DNA of 57,314 nucleotides from PALSA-926 sp964476835 (GCA_964476835.1 CAYZCE010000011.1:1-57314); one strand, 5' to 3'. Positions 9,151 to 17,811 are shown, counted from the first letter of the stretch. Notes: a model not told the origin generated them from the letters alone. A program made the numbers and translations.

Positions 9151-9981
9151 GTGACCCCAACCAAGATTCTCGACCGTAAATTCTTCGCCGCCGGCGCCCT
9201 AATCATCAAGCAGGGCACCGAGGGGAATCGCGCCTTTTTGATCGAGAGCGGCCGGGTCGAGGTCTATGCCGAGACGCCCGAGGGCAGGCGCGTGACGCTC
9301 GCCCAGCTCGGCCCCCAGTCGATCATCGGCGAGATGGCCGTGCTGTCGCACAGCCCCCGCACGGCCAGCGTGAAGGCGATCGAGGACACCACCGTGGTCA
9401 CGCTCAGCGAACATGACATCCTCGATTCCATGCACCGTACCGAAGGCCTGTTCAAGCGCCTGACCAATATCGCCATGGGACGCCTGCGCGACACGCAGGA
9501 GCGCCTGCTGCCGAAGCAGGAACCAGAACCTGCCGCCGCAGCCACGCCGCAACCGCAAGCCCCTGCCCCCGCCGCCGACCTCGCGAGTATTCTGCAACAA
9601 GCCATGTCCGTCGCGCGGCGCAAGGTGCCCGCGCATACCGTCTTCATCTCCGAAGGCGCGCGTGACACCGACGCCTATTTGATCGAGAGCGGCCGCGTGG
9701 AGGTTTTCACCACCGACGCCGCCGGCCACGAGATCCGCATCAAGGAACTCGGCCCGAAATCGGTGGTCGGCGAAATGGCCGCACTGACCAAGAAGCCACG
9801 CTCCGCCAGCGTGCGCACGCTGGAAGACACCACGCTGATCGTCGTCGCCGGCCCCAACCTGACCGCCGCCGCGCAAAAGTCCGCGCACCTGCGCGACGGC
9901 CTGCTCGGCATGGTCAGCCGCCGCCTGAACGAAACGCGCCTGAAAATGCTGGGTAAACCGGATTCCGTTGACAGTGACTGA
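9151..9981 (+). CDS. Tandem cyclic-nucleotide-binding (CNB) domain protein
   Basis: The 276-residue soluble protein consists of two Crp-type cNMP-binding domains and nothing else recognisable. CNB1 (about residues 8–115) carries LIESGRVEVYAETPEGRR and GEMAVLSHSPRTASV; CNB2 (about 150–265) carries LIESGRVEVFTTDAAG and GEMAALTKKPRSASV, so both have the phosphate-binding-cassette shape G-E-M-A-x-L-x(4)-R-x-A-S-V. An Ala/Pro/Gln-rich linker joins them. There is no helix-turn-helix, kinase or channel, so a sensor or scaffold role is inferred. Start is GTG 9151 with AGGAGG four bases upstream. No neighbour suggests a partner. Confidence 0.85.
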   Translation: MTPTKILDRKFFAAGALIIKQGTEGNRAFLIESGRVEVYAETPEGRRVTLAQLGPQSIIGEMAVLSHSPRTASVKAIEDTTVVTLSEHDILDSMHRTEGLFKRLTNIAMGRLRDTQERLLPKQEPEPAAAATPQPQAPAPAADLASILQQAMSVARRKVPAHTVFISEGARDTDAYLIESGRVEVFTTDAAGHEIRIKELGPKSVVGEMAALTKKPRSASVRTLEDTTLIVVAGPNLTAAAQKSAHLRDGLLGMVSRRLNETRLKMLGKPDSVDSD

Positions 9982-10004
9982 AGAGTCACCGATAAAGAAA
10001 CAAC

Positions 10005-10081
10005 GCACCCGTAGCTCAATTGGATAGAGCGTTGGCCTCCGAAGCTAAAGGTTGCAGGTTCAACTCCTGTCGGGTGCACCA
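10005..10081 (+). tRNA. tRNA-Arg (CCG)
   Basis: 77-nt cloverleaf: acceptor GCACCCG/CGGGTGC, D arm GCTCAATTGGATAGAGC, anticodon stem TTGGC/GCTAA with loop CTCCGAA (anticodon CCG), T arm GCAGG-TTCAACT-CCTGT, discriminator A and encoded CCA. Followed about 85 bases on by a possible terminator. Confidence 0.96.
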
Positions 10082-10164
10082 GCCTCGCGCAGCGTCAGCG
10101 GAGCAAAGGCTGTCACGCCGAAGCCCGTAAGGCGCAGGCGGACCGGTTGCCCATCGAACGCTTC

Positions 10165-10186
10165 GGCTTGGCAAGCCACTTTTTTT
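10165..10186 (+). terminator. Possible intrinsic terminator of tRNA-Arg(CCG)
   Basis: Short GGCTT/AAGCC stem with a 3-nt loop, then AC and seven T. The stem is only 5 bp but the T-run is clean, and it lies between the tRNA and the next start codon. Confidence 0.45.
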
Positions 10187-10204
10187 GGGACGTCGCACCG
10201 CACC

Positions 10205-11161
10205 ATGTGGAACATTCTTAGAAATTACGCCCACCCCAATACCATCGCCTTCTGGTCGCTGTTGCTCGGCTTTGCCGTCGTAGATGCGGTGTTGTTGCCC
10301 CTGTCGGGAATGACGGTGGCGGCGGCGCCGATGTTCTTTGGCATGATCCCGCTGGGGATCATGCTGGGGGTTTCGGCGTTTTATACGTGCGTGCGCAAGG
10401 ATGCGCGTATCGCGGCGATGACGCAGATCAGCGCCGGGTTCCTCATGACCATCGCGATCCTGGCCATCCTCAGCTACATGAGCGTCAGCTGGCGCATGCC
10501 GCTGGTCGATCATGTAATGGCTGCCGCCGACCGCGCGCTCGGGCTTGATTGGCGCGCGGCTTATGATTTCACCATGCGGCACGCAGTGCTGCACTCGGCC
10601 TTGCTGGCTTCTTATGCGAGCATCAAGGTGCAGATGATCGCGCTGATCCTCACGCTCACCTTCAGCGGCCGCATCCGGCGCGCGTGGGAGGCGCTGTGGA
10701 TGTTCCTCGTCTCCTGCATCGGCTGCATCGCGGTCTCGAGCATCTGGCCGGCCATGGGCGCTTTCGGGTATTACCACATCGAGGAAAACCGCGCCTACGT
10801 GCGCATCTTCAAGTCGCTCTACGACGGCACGCTGACTATCATCGGCAAGGACGCGATCGACGGCGTGGTGCAGTTCCCGTCGCTGCATGCGGCGATCGCC
10901 ATCCTCTTCACTTACGCAGTGCGCGGGGTGCCTGTGCTCTTCCCGGTGTTGCTGGTGCTGAACACGGCGATGTTCCTCGCAACGCCGACCATCGGCGGGC
11001 ATTACTTCGCGGATGTGTGGGGCGGCGTGGCGCTGGCGCTCGCGTCGATCTATGCCGTTAAGAAAATCACGGAGTCAGGGCTGCTGCCCGAAGACGTCGC
11101 AGTGCCTCACCAGGTACGGACGCTGCCCGTATCAATGTGCACGAAATCGCTGGAAGGATAA
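10205..11161 (+). CDS. PAP2-superfamily membrane phosphatase (inositol-phosphorylceramide-synthase-like)
   Basis: Integral membrane protein of 318 residues with about six hydrophobic helices. The C-terminal part has FPSLHAAIAILFTY followed by TPTIGGHYFADVWGG, the two-part catalytic pattern (PSxH and GxHYxxDxxxG) of the PAP2_3 or AUR1-like subgroup, which acts on lipid phosphates or transfers phospho-headgroups. The catalytic His residues are present. Start ATG 10205 is the first in-frame Met after the tRNA; no good ribosome binding site is seen. Its last 55 bases overlap, tail to tail, the DUF882 gene on the other strand. Natural substrate unknown. Confidence 0.8.
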   Translation: MWNILRNYAHPNTIAFWSLLLGFAVVDAVLLPLSGMTVAAAPMFFGMIPLGIMLGVSAFYTCVRKDARIAAMTQISAGFLMTIAILAILSYMSVSWRMPLVDHVMAAADRALGLDWRAAYDFTMRHAVLHSALLASYASIKVQMIALILTLTFSGRIRRAWEALWMFLVSCIGCIAVSSIWPAMGAFGYYHIEENRAYVRIFKSLYDGTLTIIGKDAIDGVVQFPSLHAAIAILFTYAVRGVPVLFPVLLVLNTAMFLATPTIGGHYFADVWGGVALALASIYAVKKITESGLLPEDVAVPHQVRTLPVSMCTKSLEG

Positions 11162-11697
11162 TACCCGACGCCGCCGGCCTTGAGGTTGATCGCCGCGCGG
11201 TCGAGGTGCGCGAGCGGCGTGCCGGGCTGGTGCAGGTCGATAGCCTGCCCCTGCATGTGCAGGCTACCGCGCGCGACACCGTCGGTATGGCGGCGCAGCC
11301 ACGCGTTGGTCTGCGGCGAGCGGTAGCCGGAGAAGATCTCGTACGGCGTCTTGTTCTCGAGGCGGCGCTGCAAAACATACAGCACGTCCATCAGGCGCGG
11401 GTCGATCGGGAATTTCTGGTTATTGCGGTAGTCGCGCAGCACGGTCTTGATCTCGCCGAAGGCGTCGGGCAGGTAGCGGCCGTCGACCCAGTATTCGCCG
11501 CGGAAGCTTTCGCCGGTGTGCACGTTGGTGAAGGCCATGATGCGCGCAACGCCGGTGGCGGCAGGCGCGGCCTTGGCGATCGCCGGCATCCAGAAGCCGA
11601 GCGCGGCGGTCAGTGCCAGCCCATGCCGCAGGAAACCGCGGCGGTCGGATTGGTAGGCATCGGCGGCGAGCGCGTTTTTCTGAATCAGGTCGTCCAT
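11107..11697 (-). CDS. Tat-exported DUF882/YcbK-family (M15-like) peptidase
   Basis: Predicted periplasmic zinc D,D- or L,D-peptidase-like protein acting on peptidoglycan. The 196-residue precursor has a twin-arginine signal (SDRRGFLRHGLALTAALGF). The mature part contains the M15-type metal site: SLHMQGQAIDL (H-x(6)-D) and a second motif FVHIDTG. Also visible is SGYRSPQTNAWLRR, typical of the family. Start ATG 11697 is preferred over 11727 because GAGAGGG sits just upstream. Its 3' end overlaps the PAP2 gene by 55 bases. E. coli YcbK/MepK cleaves 3-3 crosslinks; the same activity here is inference. Confidence 0.87.
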   Translation of the reverse strand: MDDLIQKNALAADAYQSDRRGFLRHGLALTAALGFWMPAIAKAAPAATGVARIMAFTNVHTGESFRGEYWVDGRYLPDAFGEIKTVLRDYRNNQKFPIDPRLMDVLYVLQRRLENKTPYEIFSGYRSPQTNAWLRRHTDGVARGSLHMQGQAIDLHQPGTPLAHLDRAAINLKAGGVGYYPSSDFVHIDTGSVRTW

Positions 11698-11762
11698 GCG
11701 TCCCTCTCTCTTAGATAAGAATAGCACGTGCTGTCAAATGCCGCGCATATTCCATAAACCAC

Positions 11763-12398
11763 TTAAAAATCGTCGTCCGTCGATTTCAGCGTCACGCCGG
11801 AGCCTTTGGCCTTCATGGCGCGGGCTTCCTGGATAGCTTTAATAAAGGCGATCGGCGCCTCGATCGGCGGCAGGATGATCTCTCCCACCCCCATCCCGCG
11901 CACACTGACGCGGCCGTAACCGAAGATGCGGCCCCAGATTTCCTGGCTGACCGAAACGCCCTCGATCCGGTCGATGCCGATTTCGCCGACGTGACGGGCG
12001 ACGAGGCCTTTTTTGTAGATCAGGCGGTCGTTGGTGACGGCGATTTCCGTCGTCGCCTTCACGATCATCATGTGCATGAAGAAGAACAGCCCCAGCATGA
12101 AGAACGCAAGGATCGAAAAGCGCAACACCGGGTTTTGTTCCCACAAAATATGCAGGTAACCGCCGCGCTGCTGCACGATGGCCGCCCACGCGCGGTCGTG
12201 CAGGTCGGGCGGCAGGTCGGCATAGGTGTCGCGCAGGATCGACGTCACCGTCCACCAGATGCCGCCGTAGCCGACCGCGATGCCGATGGCGAGGCCGAAC
12301 AGGATCCACGAAACGGCCTGCACCGTATACATCCAGTGGAAGCGCGCCCCCATCAGGATTTCTTCGCCGCGGCCGAGTGATTGTTGGACGTAAAGCAT
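11763..12398 (-). CDS. Membrane protein with bacterial PH domain (bPH2/DUF304-like)
   Basis: The 211-residue protein has two transmembrane helices (about 25–50 and 92–115) followed by a PH-like domain: EIAVTNDRLIYKKGLVARH, then EIGIDRIEGVSVSQEIWGR and the glycine-rich GYGRVSVRGMGVGE. This V-T-N-x-R-L-I-x-K-x-G pattern is the hallmark of the YdbT/DUF304 family. Function is not established. It has its own leader on the minus strand and is divergent from the Mla operon. Confidence 0.83.
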   Translation of the reverse strand: MLYVQQSLGRGEEILMGARFHWMYTVQAVSWILFGLAIGIAVGYGGIWWTVTSILRDTYADLPPDLHDRAWAAIVQQRGGYLHILWEQNPVLRFSILAFFMLGLFFFMHMMIVKATTEIAVTNDRLIYKKGLVARHVGEIGIDRIEGVSVSQEIWGRIFGYGRVSVRGMGVGEIILPPIEAPIAFIKAIQEARAMKAKGSGVTLKSTDDDF

Positions 12399-12517
12399 CC
12401 GCTTCCCGTTGCCCTTGCAATTTTCCCCGCGCCCATTCTAGCGGAACGCCGCGCCGCAAGCAAGCATCTGCTTGATTATCCTGTAAAAAACGCATAAAAA
12501 AGAAGGAGTAACTTCCC

Positions 12518-13654
12518 TTGCCCCACGGGTCTTGCGCGATGTCGACGTACTTTTCTTTGAAATCCGCCGGAGAATTCGCCCTGACGGGCGCGTGGAGCGT
12601 CGCGACCCTTCCCGCCATCGAGGCCGAAATCGCGGCGACGCCCATCGCCCATGCGCGCGCCATCATATTCGACGGCACCGGACTGCAATCCTGCGACACC
12701 TCGGCGACATGGGTGCTGATCTGCCTCATGCACAAGCTGGAGAAGAAGGGCGCACCCGTCACGCTCCGGCATTTCGACGCCGGACACAAGCGCCTGATCG
12801 ACCGGCTGGCGAAACTGACGCCCGCCAAGGACACGCCGCCGCGCAAGCTGCCGCCGGTCACCGCCATGCTGGTCGCCCTCGGCCATACGGCAGAATCCTT
12901 GCGCAAGGATTTCGTGCGCGACGTCACCTTCTTCGGCGAATTCGTGTCCGGCCTGCCCGCGCGCTTGATGATGCCGAAACGCCTGCGCCTGCAAAGCGTG
13001 GTCTTCCACATCAACGAAGTCGGCATCAAGGCGATCCCGATCATCGCGCTGATGGCCTTCTCCATCGCCTTCGTCATGGGATACCAGGGCGCGTTCCAGC
13101 TGCAGAAGTTCGATGCCACCGCCTATACCGTCGACCTCATCACGCTCTCGACCCTGCGCGAGATGGGCGTGCTCATCACCTCGATCATGATCGCGGGCCG
13201 CTCCGGCTCCGCCTTCGCCGCCCAGATCGGCACCATGAAGCTGAACGAGGAAGTGGATGCCCTGCGCACCATGGGCGTCTCTCCGTTCGAGGCGCTGGCG
13301 CTGCCGCGCATCCTCGCGATCCTGATCGCGCTGCCGCTGCTCACCGTCATCGCCGACGTGATGGGGCTGGTGGGCGGCTATATCTTCTCGTCTTCTTACA
13401 TGGATTATTCCTACACACAGTTCCTCTCGCGCGTGCAGGAGGCGGCGGACATGAAGCAGTTCTGGATCGGCGTCTCCAAGGCGCCCGTCTTCGCATTGCT
13501 CATCGGCATCACGGGCTGCATGCAGGGCCTGCAGGCGCACGGCTCCGCCGAGGACGTCGGGCGCAAGACCATCACCTCGGTCGTGCAATCCATCTTCCTC
13601 GTCATCGTCGCCGACGCGATCTTCTCGGTCATCTTCACGAGGCTCGGGATATGA
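12518..13654 (+). CDS. mlaE: ABC lipid transporter permease MlaE with N-terminal STAS-like domain
   Basis: Permease of the Mla-type phospholipid transporter between inner and outer membranes. Residues 1–100 form a STAS/MlaB-like domain (AIIFDGTGLQSCDTSATWVL), fused to the MlaE permease (about 130–378), which has EVGIKAIPIIALMAFSIAF, the coupling region LREMGVLITSIMIAGRSGSA and the EVDALRTMGVSPFEALALPR motif. The fusion replaces a separate mlaB gene. TTG at 12518 is preferred as start because AAGGAG lies 9 bases upstream; the first ATG (12539) would have it 30 bases away. ATGA overlap with mlaF. Confidence 0.93.
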   Translation: MPHGSCAMSTYFSLKSAGEFALTGAWSVATLPAIEAEIAATPIAHARAIIFDGTGLQSCDTSATWVLICLMHKLEKKGAPVTLRHFDAGHKRLIDRLAKLTPAKDTPPRKLPPVTAMLVALGHTAESLRKDFVRDVTFFGEFVSGLPARLMMPKRLRLQSVVFHINEVGIKAIPIIALMAFSIAFVMGYQGAFQLQKFDATAYTVDLITLSTLREMGVLITSIMIAGRSGSAFAAQIGTMKLNEEVDALRTMGVSPFEALALPRILAILIALPLLTVIADVMGLVGGYIFSSSYMDYSYTQFLSRVQEAADMKQFWIGVSKAPVFALLIGITGCMQGLQAHGSAEDVGRKTITSVVQSIFLVIVADAIFSVIFTRLGI

Positions 13655-14412
13655 CGCAGGAACCGATCATCAAGGTGCGCGGCCTCGTCAACACATTCGG
13701 CGACCACGTCGTGCACGACCATGTCGACTTCGACATGTTCCCGCGCGAGATCGTCGGCGTGGTCGGCGGCAACGGCACGGGCAAGTCCGTCCTGCTGCGC
13801 TCCATCGTCGGCCTGCAGAAGCCGGCGGCGGGGGAAGTGCTGATCGAGGGCCGCGACATCAACAAGATGGACGAAAACGAACGCCTTGCCGTCCAGCGCC
13901 TCTGGGCGGTGCTGTTCCAGAAAGGCGCGCTTTTCTCCAACCTCACCGTCGTCGAGAATGTGGCCTTCCAGCTGCGCGAGAAGACGACGCTGTCGGATCA
14001 CGACATCCGCGCGCTGGCGCGCATGCGCATCGACATGGTCGGCCTGCCCCAGAATGCGGGCGACAAGTACCCCTCCGAACTCTCGGGCGGCATGACCAAG
14101 CGCGCCGCCTTGGCGCGCGCGCTGGTGCTCGACCCCAAGGTGCTGTTCCTTGATGAACCGACCGCCGGCCTCGACAGCGTGGCGGCGGAAGGCTTCGACC
14201 AGCTGATCCGCGGCCTCGTCGACGACCTCGGCATCTCGGTCTTCATGGTCACGCACGACCTCGACAGCCTCAACAACATCTGCGACCGCATCGCCGTGCT
14301 GGTCGACCGCAAGATGACGAGCGGCACGCTGGCCGACCACCTCAAGAACCCGCACCCATGGGTGCACGACTACTTCCACAACAAGCGCGCGCGCTTCCTG
14401 ACAAGGGGATGA
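13651..14412 (+). CDS. mlaF: ABC lipid transporter ATPase MlaF
   Basis: Cytoplasmic ATPase of the Mla transporter, 253 residues. Walker A is GGNGTGKS (39–46), the signature is LSGGM, Walker B is VLFLDEPTAGLD, and the switch His is in MVTHDLDSL. The start overlaps the mlaE stop (ATGA) and the stop abuts mlaD, so MlaE, F and D are made together. Confidence 0.95.
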   Translation: MTQEPIIKVRGLVNTFGDHVVHDHVDFDMFPREIVGVVGGNGTGKSVLLRSIVGLQKPAAGEVLIEGRDINKMDENERLAVQRLWAVLFQKGALFSNLTVVENVAFQLREKTTLSDHDIRALARMRIDMVGLPQNAGDKYPSELSGGMTKRAALARALVLDPKVLFLDEPTAGLDSVAAEGFDQLIRGLVDDLGISVFMVTHDLDSLNNICDRIAVLVDRKMTSGTLADHLKNPHPWVHDYFHNKRARFLTRG

Positions 14413-14414
14413 AC

Positions 14415-15089
14415 ATGGAAACGGAAAAGTATTATTTCAGGGTCGGCGCCTTCTTCCTGTCGGTCACGCTGCTCTTCGTCATCTACGTCCTCACATTCGG
14501 GGAGACGGGCGGCGGCGCTTCCACGGTGCGCTACGCGATCTACTTCGACAACGCCGTCACCGGCCTCACGCGCGGCGCGCCGGTCAAGATGAAGGGCATC
14601 GCCGTCGGCACGGTCGACGAGATCCGCTTCATGGCCAAGGGCTCCGACCGCATCCTCGTCACTGCCGACATCGACGAGAACGCGCCGGTGCGGCAGGACA
14701 CCGCCGCCTCGATCCAGTACCAGGGCATCACGGGCTCGACCTACCTATCGCTCGAGAACGGCAAGCCCGACGAATCCGTCGCCAACATCGAGAAGAAGCC
14801 GGGGCAGGATTACCCCGTCATCCCGTCGCAACAGTCCGGCCTGCAATCCGCGCTCTCCAACGCGCCCGAACTGATGGGCGGTCTCGTCAAGACGGCGGCG
14901 CAGGCGCAGAAGCTGCTCTCCGACCGCAACATCGCCGCGGTGCAGGGCATCCTCGACGACGCGCACGAGGCGCTGACGGAAGCGACCGGCGCCATGCGCG
15001 AGCTGCGCCTGCTCGGCAAGACGCTGCGCGAGGACCCTTCCATCATCCTGCGCGGCAGCTCGCATGAAGGATACAAGGTGCAGAAATGA
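14415..15089 (+). CDS. mlaD: MCE-domain lipid-binding subunit MlaD
   Basis: Periplasm-facing ring subunit that shuttles lipids. The 224-residue protein has an N-terminal TM helix (FRVGAFFLSVTLLFVIYVL) and one MCE domain with YFDNAVTGLTRGAPVKMKG, VGTVDEIRF and YQGITGSTYLSL. A coiled-coil C-terminal helix follows. ATG 14415 is chosen because AAGGGG is six bases upstream; ATG 14409 in the same frame overlaps the mlaF stop and adds only two residues. ATGA overlap with the lipoprotein gene. Confidence 0.93.
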   Translation: METEKYYFRVGAFFLSVTLLFVIYVLTFGETGGGASTVRYAIYFDNAVTGLTRGAPVKMKGIAVGTVDEIRFMAKGSDRILVTADIDENAPVRQDTAASIQYQGITGSTYLSLENGKPDESVANIEKKPGQDYPVIPSQQSGLQSALSNAPELMGGLVKTAAQAQKLLSDRNIAAVQGILDDAHEALTEATGAMRELRLLGKTLREDPSIILRGSSHEGYKVQK

Positions 15090-15715
15090 GAAAGCCGCTC
15101 CTCGCCCTCGTCGCGCTCGCCGGACTGGCCGCAGCCTCCTGCACGCTGTCGCCGCGCGACACCGGCCGCGCCTTTATCTTCGCGCTGCCGTCGGTGCCTG
15201 CCGCCGCCACGCATGTGGCAGCCAGCCCCGACATGCTGACGGTCAACCTGCCGAACGTCGCGCCCGAGCTGGATACCGCGCGCATCGCGCTGGTCAAGGC
15301 CGACGGCCGCTGGGATTATTATGCCGGCGCGAAGTGGCCCGACTTCCTGCCGCTGGTCGTGCAGGACAACCTGACGCAGAGCCTTGCCGGCGCGCACCTC
15401 TTCAGGGCTGTGACGTCCGACCAATCCGGCACGCGCGGGGAGAAAGTCCTGTCAATCGCCATCCGCGACTTCCAGGCCGTCTACGATGCAACTGCGAAAG
15501 CGCCCGTCATCAAGGTCACCCTGTCGCTCAACCTGACCCGCCGCGCCGACGGCGAAACGCTGGCCGCATTCAACGCCAGCGCGCAGGTGCCCGCCGAAAA
15601 AGACCGCCTCGGCAGCCTGCAACCCGCCTTCGCCACCGCCTTCCGCGACGCGCAGCAACAAGCGATATTTAAGCTAAAACAGGCGGCGCAGCGCAACGCG
15701 CAGACATCCCGTTGA
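15086..15715 (+). CDS. ABC-type transport auxiliary lipoprotein (PqiC-like, ABC_trans_aux)
   Basis: The 209-residue predicted lipoprotein starts MRKPLLALVALAGLAAASC, with the acylated Cys in lipobox AASC. The mature part matches the ABC_trans_aux family found beside MCE transporters: ARIALVKADGRWDYYAGAKW and FLPLVVQDNLTQSLAGAHLF are the typical strand and helix pattern. It takes the place of MlaC in this operon and is probably the outer-membrane-side partner of MlaD. Last gene of the operon, before a strong terminator. Confidence 0.88.
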   Translation: MRKPLLALVALAGLAAASCTLSPRDTGRAFIFALPSVPAAATHVAASPDMLTVNLPNVAPELDTARIALVKADGRWDYYAGAKWPDFLPLVVQDNLTQSLAGAHLFRAVTSDQSGTRGEKVLSIAIRDFQAVYDATAKAPVIKVTLSLNLTRRADGETLAAFNASAQVPAEKDRLGSLQPAFATAFRDAQQQAIFKLKQAAQRNAQTSR

Positions 15716-15733
15716 CGCAAACCATCAAAGAAT

Positions 15734-15767
15734 AATAAAAAAGCCCGCAGATGCGGGCTTTTTTATT
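15734..15767. terminator. Bidirectional intrinsic terminator after the mla operon
   Basis: 15-bp stem with AAAAAAGCCCGC paired to GCGGGCTTTTTT around an AGAT loop. A-run and T-run flank both sides, so it can stop the mla operon (+) and the small gene at 15783–16067 (-). Confidence 0.9.
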
Positions 15768-15782
15768 AACGTCGCCTGAACC

Positions 15783-16067
15783 TTACGGGGTCGGAGTATT
15801 CTTTTTTTTAAATGCGGAAGACATGAAACTGCCTCCAATGAAGGCATAAATCAGGGTGCCGATAATGCCATCTGTGTTCCGGTCATTTTTCCTATGCGCC
15901 TTGCTTTCTTCCAACGTCGGCAGGGTGTTTTTCGATACCTTTTGCTCGAAAGAGTTGCTCAGTTCGAATTCAGCATGCGACACCTTAGGAGTATTGGACA
16001 TGCGAATACCGCCCAGCGCGAAAAACACCCCCGAGGCCGCGATACAAAAAACTTTCTTCAGGGACAT
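15783..16067 (-). CDS. Small hypothetical protein with two hydrophobic segments
   Basis: Not recognised. 94 residues: an N-terminal signal or anchor segment (VFCIAASGVFFALGGI), a polar middle with Ser/Glu/Lys, and a second hydrophobic stretch GIIGTLIYAFIGGSFMSS before a KKK tail. AAGGA is eight bases upstream of ATG 16067, which supports translation. It lies in a locally AT-rich stretch (about 15780–16260), unlike its GC-rich neighbours, and shares a bidirectional terminator with the mla operon. Possible recent or fast-evolving gene. Confidence 0.65.
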   Translation of the reverse strand: MSLKKVFCIAASGVFFALGGIRMSNTPKVSHAEFELSNSFEQKVSKNTLPTLEESKAHRKNDRNTDGIIGTLIYAFIGGSFMSSAFKKKNTPTP

Positions 16068-16232
16068 GGATTGCTTCCTTTTGCTTGAACTAATTGTATG
16101 TAAAAAAATATCCTAAATAATGAACTTATGTCAATTTATAATTATCCATTTTACTATTTAAACCGAAGCCGATGGGTATCTCTACTCACCTTCACTTGAG
16201 ATAATTTATTATGTAAATAATTTCTGATTTCC
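16068..16232. other. AT-rich intergenic region
   Basis: Part of a 301-base gap between the small hypothetical gene and ffh. No reading frame with a ribosome binding site and no clear hairpin is seen. It is much richer in A and T than its surroundings. The remainder of the gap holds the ffh promoter and a roughly 100-base leader. Confidence 0.6.
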
Positions 16233-16262
16233 TTGACTCTGCCGTACCCGATACCATATAAA
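16233..16262 (+). promoter_or_regulatory. Sigma-70-type promoter of ffh
   Basis: TTGACT (16233–16238) and TATAAA (16257–16262) with an 18-base spacer, about 107 bases before the ffh start. Confidence 0.7.
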
Positions 16263-16368
16263 ATCCTCAGATTAATCGAGGCAACTCCAACAGGTTTTGG
16301 AAGTATGCGCTCTGCGTCCCTCCGTCGGCGAAATTACGCTCACGGGGGTTAATAGGCTTTGAGGACTG

Positions 16369-17811
16369 ATGTTTGAAGGACTGACAAATAAGCTGGGCAA
16401 CGTCTTCGACGCGCTGAAGAAGCGCGGGAGCCTGACCGCGGCCGACGTCGATGCCGCGCTGCGCGACATCCGCGTGGCGCTGCTTGAGGCCGACGTCGCC
16501 CTGCCCGTCGCACGCGACTTCATCGAAAAAGTGCGCGCGGAAGCCGTCGGCGAAAAAGTCCTGCGCTCCATCCAGCCCGGCCAGTTGGTCGTCAAGATCG
16601 TGCATGATGCGCTGGTCTCCACGCTCGAACACGGCGACGAAGCGCTGAACCTCAATGCCACGCCGCCCGCCGTCATCCTGATGGCCGGCCTGCAAGGCTC
16701 GGGCAAGACGACCAGCGCGGGCAAGCTCGCCAAGCACCTGCAAGACGCGCAGCGCAAAAAAGTCATGCTCGCCTCGCTCGACATTTACCGCCCCGCGGCG
16801 CAAGAACAACTCGAAATCCTCGCGAACAAGGTCGGCGCGGGTTCGCTGCCGATCGTCAAGGGCGAAAAGCCCCTCGACATCACCAAGCGCGCGCTGACCG
16901 CGGCGAAACTCGGCGGATACGACGTTCTGATCCTCGACAGCGCCGGCCGCCTCTCCATCGACGACGCGCTGATGCAAGAACTCGCAGCTGTGCGCGACCT
17001 CGCCAAGCCCATTGAAACCCTGCTCGCCGCCGACGCGATGACAGGCCAAGACGCCGTCAACACGGCGAAGAACTTTAACGAAAAAATCGGCGTCACCGGT
17101 ATCATCCTCACCCGCGTCGACGGCGACGCGCGCGGCGGCGCGGCACTCTCGATGCGCGCGATCACCGGACGCCCCGTCAAGTTCCTCGGCACCGGCGAGC
17201 AGATGGAAGCGCTGCAACCCTTCGACGCCAAGCGCATCGCGGGCCGCATCCTCGACATGGGCGACATCGTCGGGCTCGTCGAAAAAGCCACCGCCAACTT
17301 CGAGATCGAAGAAGCCCAGCGCGCCGCCGAAAAGATGGCCAAGGGCAAGTTCGACCTCTCCGACTTCCTCGGCCAGTTGCGCCAGATGCAAAAGATGGGC
17401 GGCCTCTCCGGCCTCATGGGCATGATGCCCGGCATGGGCAGGGTCAAGGGCATGATGCAAAACGCCAACATCGACGACGGTATCATCAAGCGCCAGGAAG
17501 CCATCATTCTCTCGATGACCAAGCAAGAGCGCGAAAAGCCCGATGTGCTCAACGCCTCGCGCCGCCGCCGCATCGCGGCAGGCTCCGGCACCACGGTGCA
17601 AGACGTCAACCGCCTGCTCAAGCAGTTCCAGGACATGCAGACCATGATGAAGCGCATGTCGAAGATGGGCGGCCTCGCCGGCATGATGCGCGGCATGGGC
17701 GACATGTTCGGCGGCGGCAACATGAACGACATTCAAGAATTGGCCAAGAACCTGCCCTCGGGCAACGTCCTCGGCCCCAACCCGTTCCCTCTGAAGGGGG
17801 ACAAGCAATAA
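16369..17811 (+). CDS. ffh: Signal recognition particle protein Ffh (SRP54)
   Basis: GTPase that binds SRP RNA and targets nascent membrane proteins to FtsY and SecYEG. The 480-residue protein has the N domain (MFEGLTNKLGNVFDALKKRG), the G domain with GLQGSGKTTSAGKLA, DIYRPAAQEQL, DSAGRL and TRVDGDARGG, and a Met-rich M domain (GGLSGLMGMMPGMG, SRRRRIAAGSG). GAGG lies five bases before the ATG. One G3 change is visible: the usual DTAGR is DSAGR. Its RNA partner is also in the window at 32119–32211. It leads ffh–rpsP–rimM–rnd. Confidence 0.97.
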   Translation: MFEGLTNKLGNVFDALKKRGSLTAADVDAALRDIRVALLEADVALPVARDFIEKVRAEAVGEKVLRSIQPGQLVVKIVHDALVSTLEHGDEALNLNATPPAVILMAGLQGSGKTTSAGKLAKHLQDAQRKKVMLASLDIYRPAAQEQLEILANKVGAGSLPIVKGEKPLDITKRALTAAKLGGYDVLILDSAGRLSIDDALMQELAAVRDLAKPIETLLAADAMTGQDAVNTAKNFNEKIGVTGIILTRVDGDARGGAALSMRAITGRPVKFLGTGEQMEALQPFDAKRIAGRILDMGDIVGLVEKATANFEIEEAQRAAEKMAKGKFDLSDFLGQLRQMQKMGGLSGLMGMMPGMGRVKGMMQNANIDDGIIKRQEAIILSMTKQEREKPDVLNASRRRRIAAGSGTTVQDVNRLLKQFQDMQTMMKRMSKMGGLAGMMRGMGDMFGGGNMNDIQELAKNLPSGNVLGPNPFPLKGDKQ

